Assembly: GCA_004557385.1 (NCBI GenBank)
Contig: SFEA01000030.1
Location: 1-29,015, forward strand
Source: Bacteroidales bacterium
Lineage (GTDB): Bacteria > Bacteroidota > Bacteroidia > Bacteroidales > Muribaculaceae
Length of the DNA: 29,015 nt
Direction: 5' to 3'
The notes beneath the pieces are model-generated. The model made no database searches and had not been told where the DNA came from. It saw nothing but the letters and a program-made list of their open reading frames with translations. Position numbers and translations under genes: made by a program. Each line of letters opens with the position of its first letter. Position 1 is the first letter of the stretch. Positions 23,863-29,015 of the stretch are shown here, one piece after another.

Positions 23863-24549
23863 TCATGGCACGGTAATCACCTGCGTGAGCGGCACGTCGA
23901 CGGTGTCGGCAAACATCGCCACCTCACGCTCTACTGCTCTGCGCGCCTCCATCATTTCCTTCATAGCCAAGGCGCACGAAGCATCTGCCGTGTTCTCAGC
24001 CCAATACTGTGCCTCAGCCATTCGTTGCAAGTCGTCCGCAACAATTTTGTCGCTTTGCGGTTCGGCAAGCCGTCGGCTCGGGCGTGCGGTGGCGGCAGCG
24101 GTGGCACGTTGCTCAACCGGCTTGGGCGATACCTCGGCTGCCATCACCTTGCGGCTTAGGGCAGTGTCGGGCTCCTCCGAATAGCTTTGCTGCGCATAGC
24201 CGGGTGAAGTTTCCAGGTCGAGCGGCGGCAACTCGTCGCTGCCGTCAAACAATTGCCACAACCCCGTTGCAAACAGCAGCGCCACGGCAGCTGCGGCGGC
24301 AATCCGTAGCCACCTGAATCGCACCACGTTGGGTTGCGCCGCTTGCTCCGCCTCTTTCGCCGCAGCGGGTTGCGCTTCGTCAGCCATGCCCGAATCGAAA
24401 TAGGCAAACATCTGCTTATACGGCTCCCATTCGGCATCCACCTCATGAGTGGCAAAATAGCGGCTCAACAGCTCCTCCTCGGCAAGAGTGCTCTCGCCGT
24501 TCATGAACCGTTCAAGCAGGTTTGATATATGTTCCTTTTCGCTGTTCAT
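23863..24549 (-). CDS. Putative anti-sigma factor-like membrane protein
   Basis: This 228-residue protein has an N-terminal helical, cytoplasmic part (about 1-75) with S-N-L-L-E-R-F-M-N-G-E-S-T-L-A-E-E-E-L-L, resembling zinc-finger-less anti-sigma N-terminal domains of Bacteroidota. A single membrane helix lies at about 82-104 (WLRIAAAAAVALLFATGLWQLF), then a Pro/Glu/Ala-rich periplasmic region and a helical tail. It overlaps the sigma factor stop codon by 4 bases (ATGA), which is the classic arrangement for a sigma/anti-sigma pair. The anti-sigma role is inferred from position and topology. Confidence 0.65.
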   Translation of the reverse strand: MNSEKEHISNLLERFMNGESTLAEEELLSRYFATHEVDAEWEPYKQMFAYFDSGMADEAQPAAAKEAEQAAQPNVVRFRWLRIAAAAAVALLFATGLWQLFDGSDELPPLDLETSPGYAQQSYSEEPDTALSRKVMAAEVSPKPVEQRATAAATARPSRRLAEPQSDKIVADDLQRMAEAQYWAENTADASCALAMKEMMEARRAVEREVAMFADTVDVPLTQVITVP

Positions 24550-25073
24550 TGTGAGTGTTGATTGAATTGTTGTAATAATTTCTTTCTCGCTCTTGCCAAC
24601 AGCACTCGGGCTGAAGTCTCCTCAATGCCGAGCAACCGGGCAATCTCGCCATATTCACGCTTCTCCACCTGTCGCATCATCAGCACCATGTGCTCCTTGT
24701 CGGGGAGCGAGCGTATTTTCTCGTGCAGCCAGCGGCTCGTTTCGGCAAGCTCAAGCTCGGCAAGTGGCGTGAAGCTGTCGGTCAACAGCTCGTCGTTCAC
24801 TTCCACGAGCGATGCCGAATGGGCGTTACGCCTATACAGGTCGACGGCTCGATGCCGGGTGCACACTGCAACCAGGGCGTCCAACGAACGGAAACGGCTC
24901 AGCTCGTGGCGCATCTGCCACAGCTTCAGCAGCACATCTTGAGCCACGTCGAGAGCATCGTCGTCGTTCATGCCCATCATACGCGAAATCTGCAGCGATT
25001 TCTCGCGCAGCCGAGGTGCAATTTTTTCGTATTCACTGTAATCCATCATCCGTCTCGTTTGAACGTCGTTCAT
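24546..25073 (-). CDS. ECF sigma-70 family RNA polymerase sigma factor
   Basis: This 175-residue extracytoplasmic-function sigma factor has region 2 at about 25-95 (D-D-A-L-D-V-A-Q-D-V-L-L-K-L-W-Q; F-R-S-L-D-A-L-V-A-V-C-T-R-H-R-A-V-D). Region 4 is at about 120-170 (R-E-Y-G-E-I-A-R-L-L-G-I-E-E-T-S-A-R-V-L-L-A-R-A-R-K-K-L). I chose the ATG at 25073; a further ATG pair about ten codons in is an alternative start. It heads the sigma, anti-sigma-like, secreted heptad-repeat protein cassette. No promoter of the Bacteroidota type is obvious upstream, and it may be autoregulated. Confidence 0.9.
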   Translation of the reverse strand: MNDVQTRRMMDYSEYEKIAPRLREKSLQISRMMGMNDDDALDVAQDVLLKLWQMRHELSRFRSLDALVAVCTRHRAVDLYRRNAHSASLVEVNDELLTDSFTPLAELELAETSRWLHEKIRSLPDKEHMVLMMRQVEKREYGEIARLLGIEETSARVLLARARKKLLQQFNQHSQ

Positions 25074-25200
25074 CAAATAAACGAAAACCCCGCGATTTTG
25101 TTAACAACAAAAAAACGAAAAATTTTTCATTATTCATTACAATCAGCATTATTTTGGCATTTTCAATGTCACTATTACCCGTAGCTTGAGCATAATTTGT

Positions 25201-25208
25201 TACCTTTG
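25201..25208 (+). promoter_or_regulatory. -7 box TACCTTTG upstream of the metallopeptidase gene
   Basis: TACCTTTG fits TAnnTTTG. No TTTG is found 19-21 bases upstream. A transcription start near 25215 fits a short leader before the ATG at 25242. Confidence 0.5.
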
Positions 25209-25241
25209 TGGCAAATCAACCTTATAACAAAACTGACAACT

Positions 25242-26114
25242 ATGAGAATGACAGGACGACGCGAAAGCAGCAACGTCAACGACCGACGCGGTGGCGGCGG
25301 TGGCATGTTTTCGCTTGGCAAATTGGGCATCGGCGGCGTTGCCGTGGTGGCTATTGTGGTGCTGCTGATGGGCGGCAACCTTGGCGATGTGCTCAACATC
25401 GTTGGCGGCGGCAACCTCGACTTTGGCGCTAACCCTGCCTCGGCATACGAATCGTCGGCTGAGGAGGACGAATTGGCTAAGTTTGCAAGCCAAGTGCTGG
25501 CTGGCACCGAAGACGTATGGACTGCCGAATTTAAAAAGATTGGCAAGGAATACATCCCGCCCAAACTGGTGCTCTTCACAGGCAGCGTGCAAAGCGGCTG
25601 CGGCGGCGCTACATCTTCGGTGGGTCCGTTCTACTGCTCTGCCGACCAGACGGTGTATATCGACCTCTCGTTTTTCTCCGATATGAAACGTAACATCGGC
25701 GCCGACGGCGATTTTGCCTACGCCTACGTCATTGCCCACGAGGTGGGACACCATGTGCAATATCTTCTTGGCACGCTCGATGCTGCCCACTCGCAGATGG
25801 CACGCGTCAGCCAAAAGGAGGCAAACCAAATTAGCGTGCGCCTCGAGCTGCAAGCCGACTATTTTGCCGGCATGTGGGCTAATTGCGACAACAAGATGTT
25901 CTCGTCGCTCGAGGACGGCGACATCGAGGAGGGCGTGAATGCCGCGTCGAAGATTGGCGACGACTATCTGCAGAAAAAGTCGCAGGGCTATGCCGTGCCC
26001 GACTCGTTCAACCACGGCACATCGGCTCAGCGCATCAAGTGGCTCAAGCGTGGCGTGCAGCTCGGCTCGTTCAGCGGTGCCGACACGTTCTCGCCTGCTT
26101 ACGCCGACCTATAA
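25242..26114 (+). CDS. Neutral zinc metallopeptidase (YpfJ/Zn_peptidase family)
   Basis: This 290-residue protein has a short Arg/Gly-rich cytoplasmic start (R-M-T-G-R-R-E-S; R-G-G-G-G-G), typical of the family. A transmembrane helix follows at about 27-46 (LGIGGVAVVAIVVLLMGG). The peptidase domain has H-E-V-G-H-H at 166-171, the HEXXH zinc site, and later E-L-Q-A-D-Y-F-A-G with the third ligand Glu. C-x-G conserved in A-C-G is seen as S-G-C-G-G. The in-frame sequence upstream of 25242 starts with TTG and precedes the predicted transcription start, so I use the ATG at 25242. The following gene starts 14 bases later. Confidence 0.93.
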   Translation: MRMTGRRESSNVNDRRGGGGGMFSLGKLGIGGVAVVAIVVLLMGGNLGDVLNIVGGGNLDFGANPASAYESSAEEDELAKFASQVLAGTEDVWTAEFKKIGKEYIPPKLVLFTGSVQSGCGGATSSVGPFYCSADQTVYIDLSFFSDMKRNIGADGDFAYAYVIAHEVGHHVQYLLGTLDAAHSQMARVSQKEANQISVRLELQADYFAGMWANCDNKMFSSLEDGDIEEGVNAASKIGDDYLQKKSQGYAVPDSFNHGTSAQRIKWLKRGVQLGSFSGADTFSPAYADL

Positions 26115-26128
26115 CTCCATCCCAAGAT

Positions 26129-26980
26129 ATGCCTCAACGATTGTTACATCTAATTTGCGCTGTGATGCTGCTTTCGTGCTGCGCCTGCCGAAGCCAGCAC
26201 AACGTGGCACGCCATCTGGCAATCGCCGAGGTCACTGTAGCCTCGTTCAACATGCGCTGCCAGGTGCCTGAGGACAACCCAAGCAACAACTGGCACTACC
26301 GCCGGCATCGCATTGCCGAATTTATTGCTGCGCGGCAAATCGATGTGGTGGCTTCGCAAGAGCTGGTGGGCACTCAGGACAGCTCGCTGCTCAGCCTGAT
26401 GCCAGCCTACGGCGAAGTGCGCGCCTCCGACGGCGTGAATGCCATTTTCTATCGGCGCGATGCCGTGGAAGTGATTCAGCAAGGCTGCTTTGCCCTTTCC
26501 GACACGCCCGAAGTGATTGGCTCGAAAGGTTGGGACGGTGCCTACCCACGGCTCGCCCTTTGGGCTGTGATGCGCCACCGTGCCTCGCGCCGCGAGTTTG
26601 TGATTATCAACACTCATCTCGACCATCTGGGCGAAGTGGCGCGCCGCGAAGGCGCTCGACTCATTGTCAGCCGCTTGCCAAAGATAGCGGGGAAACTGCC
26701 CACTATCGTCACCGGCGACTTCAACACCGACAGCAACGGCGACGCCTACAAAACCTTGGCAGCGGTGCTCACCGATGCCAACAGCGCCGCCCAAAAGCGC
26801 ATCGGCGCCAAGCACTCTTGGCACAACTTCTGCCGCCTGCCCATGAACAAACGCAGCACCATCGACTTTGTGATGGTGAGCGGCAACGTTACGCCCAAGC
26901 TCGCCGAGGTGCCGCACGAATGTCCCGGCGCTATGCTCAGCGACCACAACCCCGTAATCACCACCCTGCAACTGCCATAA
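26129..26980 (+). CDS. Endonuclease/exonuclease/phosphatase family lipoprotein
   Basis: This 283-residue protein starts with M-P-Q-R then LLHLICAVMLLSCCAC, a lipoprotein-like signal. The EEP fold motifs are intact: V-A-S-F-N-M-R, V-A-S-Q-E-L-V-G with the metal Glu, I-I-N-T-H-L-D-H, V-T-G-D-F-N-T-D and the terminal S-D-H-N-P-V. These belong to the DNase I/inositol phosphatase superfamily; the substrate is not predictable. The frame is open far upstream, but the ATG at 26129 gives the signal peptide and follows the metallopeptidase stop by 14 bases. It is probably co-transcribed with the metallopeptidase. Confidence 0.9.
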   Translation: MPQRLLHLICAVMLLSCCACRSQHNVARHLAIAEVTVASFNMRCQVPEDNPSNNWHYRRHRIAEFIAARQIDVVASQELVGTQDSSLLSLMPAYGEVRASDGVNAIFYRRDAVEVIQQGCFALSDTPEVIGSKGWDGAYPRLALWAVMRHRASRREFVIINTHLDHLGEVARREGARLIVSRLPKIAGKLPTIVTGDFNTDSNGDAYKTLAAVLTDANSAAQKRIGAKHSWHNFCRLPMNKRSTIDFVMVSGNVTPKLAEVPHECPGAMLSDHNPVITTLQLP

Positions 26981-27038
26981 AGCCACATTTGCCGGCAAAA
27001 AATAAAACAGGCTCGTAGGTTAATCGCATGAGATGTAG

Positions 27039-27046
27039 TAACTTTG
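27039..27046 (+). promoter_or_regulatory. -7 box TAACTTTG upstream of the porin gene
   Basis: TAACTTTGCA is an exact -7 element. The base positions 19-21 upstream (TAGG) only weakly resemble TTTG. The transcript would begin near 27053, giving a leader of about 45 bases to the ATG at 27096. Confidence 0.6.
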
Positions 27047-27095
27047 CACGCAAATGCTTTTTAATTTACAACTAATAGGAATATTTTATTTTGAT

Positions 27096-28238
27096 ATGGA
27101 AAAACTAATGAGAGCGGTGCTTGTGCTTTGCGCCGCCACCATCGTGTGCGCTTCGGCATTTGCCATCGAATCGCCTGCCGAAGCCTCCTCCAACTCGCCT
27201 GCCGAAGCTGGTTCGTCGGCAGTGAAACAAGCAATTCAAAACACCACTTTTGGTGGATATGTCATAGGCAAGGCTTCAGCCAACAATCAGGAGGGTGCCA
27301 CTCACAGCAACTTCGAGTTGCGCTTGGTGCGCCTTTATGCCAAGGGCAAGATGCTCGATTTTGCTTATAACCTGCAGATGCAGGTGAACGGCATTGGCGG
27401 CAGCGCCGGCGAGAAAGGTCCGCGCATTGTCGATGCCTGGATTGAATGGCAGCACTGGACGTGGGCGCGCATCAAGTTCGGTCAGATGAAGCGTGCCTTC
27501 ATGATTGAAAACCCCATGAACCCGTGGGATATAGGGTTCGGCACCTATTCGCAAGCCACATCTAAGCTGTCGGGCATGAGCGACCGCTGCGGCGAGCACG
27601 ACAGCAACGGCCGCGACGTGGGCGTGCAGCTGCAAGGCGACCTGCTGCCTTCGGCTCGCGACGGGCACGCTTGGGTGCATTATCAGGTGGGTCTGTGGAC
27701 CGGTCAGGGCATCAACCACGCCGACAAAAACAGCCACAAGGACCTGATTGGCGGCATTGGCATCTCGCCCGTGAAAGGTCTTAGCCTGAATTGGTGGGGT
27801 TGGAACGGCCGATACACCTCGGCAACAGGTATCACCGTCGACCGCCGCCGCTGGGCTGCCGGATTGCAATACAACGGCGCATTCACCCTGCGTGGCGAGT
27901 ATGTGCACAGCTACGGCTACAAGGTGAGCGACTGGGACGCCGAAAACGCCGCGTGGAAAGGTTCGGCTAAGAGCCAAGGATGGTATGTGATGGCTGGTGC
28001 TCCCGTCACTCGCGACAAAAAACTGCGCATCTACGGCAAAGTGGATGCCTATTCCGACTATCTGCACCTCGACTATTCAACCACCAAGACCATATACGGC
28101 ATCTCGGCTGAATATTGGATTCTGAAGAACCTGAAACTGCAGCTCAACCTCAACCAGATTGACGACAACGCTGCTGAGCATCGCGGTGCCGACGGCAGCT
28201 ACTCCACCGCCGACCTGCAGCTCTATTGGCGCTTCTAA
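27096..28238 (+). CDS. Phosphate-selective porin O/P family outer membrane protein
   Basis: This 380-residue outer-membrane beta-barrel has a signal peptide in the first 24 residues (ALVLCA...ASAFA cleavage-like site before I-E-S-P), then an Ala/Ser/Glu linker. The barrel has many alternating strands with Trp and Tyr girdles (I-E-W-Q-H-W-T-W-A-R-I-K-F-G-Q-M-K-R-A-F; Y-G-K-V-D-A-Y). It ends in L-Y-W-R-F, where the terminal Phe is the outer-membrane insertion signal. Similarity to OprO/OprP-type porins is in the G-Q-M-K...N-P-M-N-P-W region. The substrate is unknown, and phosphate is only the family name. I chose the ATG at 27096, which gives the signal peptide. Confidence 0.88.
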   Translation: MEKLMRAVLVLCAATIVCASAFAIESPAEASSNSPAEAGSSAVKQAIQNTTFGGYVIGKASANNQEGATHSNFELRLVRLYAKGKMLDFAYNLQMQVNGIGGSAGEKGPRIVDAWIEWQHWTWARIKFGQMKRAFMIENPMNPWDIGFGTYSQATSKLSGMSDRCGEHDSNGRDVGVQLQGDLLPSARDGHAWVHYQVGLWTGQGINHADKNSHKDLIGGIGISPVKGLSLNWWGWNGRYTSATGITVDRRRWAAGLQYNGAFTLRGEYVHSYGYKVSDWDAENAAWKGSAKSQGWYVMAGAPVTRDKKLRIYGKVDAYSDYLHLDYSTTKTIYGISAEYWILKNLKLQLNLNQIDDNAAEHRGADGSYSTADLQLYWRF

Positions 28239-28280
28239 GAACCCACAATCACCCTCTCTCTGAAGATTGCCAACAATATT

Positions 28281-28658
28281 AACCGCGGCGCGATTGCAGA
28301 CCTCGGCTGCCATGTCGCCTGAAAGGCGTGACCCCTGAGGCGTAAGCCGAAGGGACTTAGCCGTGGGTGAGCGCAGCGTAACCCACGGACCACCGACGCT
28401 CCCCGAAATCGACAGGACGCGAATTGCCTTCGTTTGCTGAATCTGCAACCGCTCCACGGTTGTTGTCTCTGGGGTTCATCGGCTTTCCCTACGTAGCCGG
28501 CATCACTTCGTTCGCCGTCAACGCAGGGTTATTGATATTGCAACCGCTCGCGCGGTTGTGCGCACAGTGGGCGTATGTGGGAGATGTGATGCGATGTTGT
28601 TAGGGCGTATTGCCATACGCCCGGTGAGCGAAGCGAGGATGTGCCATCGGAGATGGCA
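28281..28658. repeat. Cluster of short GC-rich hairpins in a gene-free region
   Basis: At least five imperfect or perfect stems are visible: CCGTGGGT/ACCCACGG (28361-28368/28381-28388), CAACCG/CGGTTG (28446-28451/28457-28462), CAACCGC/GCGGTTG (28541-28547/28552-28558), GGGCGTAT/ATACGCCC (28603-28610/28615-28622) and TGCCATC/GATGGCA (28642-28648/28652-28658). The phrase GTGAGCGnAGCG recurs at 28367 and 28624. Another repeat, AACCGCG-x-CGCG-x-TTGCA, occurs at 28281 and, in related form, at 19343. No gene is seen. It resembles REP/BIME-type intergenic repeats. Confidence 0.6.
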
Positions 28659-28660
28659 AA

Positions 28661-28829
28661 CCATGCATAACCGCTGGTGGAGCGATAGCGCAACCTGCGG
28701 GGAGCGGATGCCTCACTATCATTCGGCGTCGAAGATGTCGAACAATGTTGTGCCACTTCGAGGCACATTATTATTGATGCCACCTCTCCGCAGGCTGCGC
28801 CCTTGTGGGCTTGCCAGCGGTTAAGCATG
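28661..28829. repeat. 169-bp MITE-like element with 17-bp inverted ends
   Basis: CCATGCATAACCGCTGG (28661-28677) and CCAGCGGTTAAGCATGG (28813-28829) are inverted copies with one mismatch. Inside, CTGCGGGGAG and CTCTCCGCAG form a second imperfect inverted pair, and TGTGCC/GGCACA a third near the centre. The whole element can fold into one long hairpin. No coding frame is seen. Confidence 0.7.
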
Positions 28830-29015
28830 GTCAAGCACCTTCGGCGCTTGTTATACTTCCCCTTTCTGCGACGCCTGCGCCGTATGCGATAAGAAGAGGA
28901 GTTTCTCGCAGAAATAGCAGAACCCGCAGAGGAAATAATAAATCTGAATAATCAAATCAATCTGTGTGAGACCCAAACGCACCATCTTCGAGGGAACGCC
29001 CATACAGAGCAAACG
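28830..29015. other. Right edge, no gene recognised
   Basis: About 185 bases up to the window end show no open frame of convincing quality. Repetitive CTGCG/GCAGA phrases (28868-28932) suggest more of the repeat-rich intergenic DNA. Confidence 0.5.

Noticed and set aside
25883..26128. N-terminal extension of the endonuclease/exonuclease/phosphatase gene
   Set aside because: The region lies inside the metallopeptidase gene in another frame and would place the lipoprotein signal in mid-protein.

Overview
The window looks like a chromosomal segment of a Bacteroidales bacterium (Bacteroidota). The signs are gene families typical of the group (DUF2851, BT4734/PriCT_2 primase-like protein, DUF3987, phosphate-selective porin O/P, M28-type glutaminyl cyclase). 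Several promoters also match the Bacteroidota pattern TTTG - 19-21 nt - TAnnTTTG instead of -35/-10 boxes, and Shine-Dalgarno sites are generally absent. The GC-rich housekeeping genes would fit Muribaculaceae or a relative, but the genus is an inference.

Bases 1 to about 7110 are the right-hand part of an integrated mobilizable element, more AT-rich than the chromosome. Read from its integrase end, the order is tyrosine recombinase, an AlbA_2/HATPase accessory gene with a decayed copy of a related gene tail, an excisionase-like HTH protein, a DUF3987 protein, a primase-like protein, and an inverted-repeat-rich stretch that may be oriT. This is the module order I recall for NBU1-type units (int, orf2x, orf3, prmN1, oriT, mobN1). 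The relaxase gene and the left junction are outside the window. Between the DUF3987 and primase-like genes lies a 174-bp nested palindrome with eight copies of the 7-mer AGGTTAA/TTAACCT (one imperfect). I consider it the most interesting object here.

From 7258 on the DNA reads as chromosome. First come a small membrane-anchored protein with a 31-residue companion gene, and DUF2851. Next is the rimP-nusA-infB operon for ribosome maturation, transcription elongation and translation initiation, with a terminator-like hairpin in its leader. Facing it are tRNA-Tyr and tRNA-Gly with their own promoter and terminator, and pfkA. A lemA-TPM-TPM cluster and a secreted glutaminyl-peptide cyclotransferase-like lipoprotein follow. 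Then comes aroQ - O-methyltransferase - rbfA - LolC/E-type permease, apparently one transcription unit.

The last part holds a minus-strand ECF sigma / anti-sigma-like / secreted heptad-repeat protein cassette, a plus-strand zinc metallopeptidase plus endonuclease/exonuclease/phosphatase lipoprotein pair, and an OprO/P-type porin. The right end (28239-29015) has no convincing gene. It is packed with short GC-rich hairpins and a 169-bp MITE-like element with 17-bp inverted ends. A related hairpin occurs upstream of aroQ.
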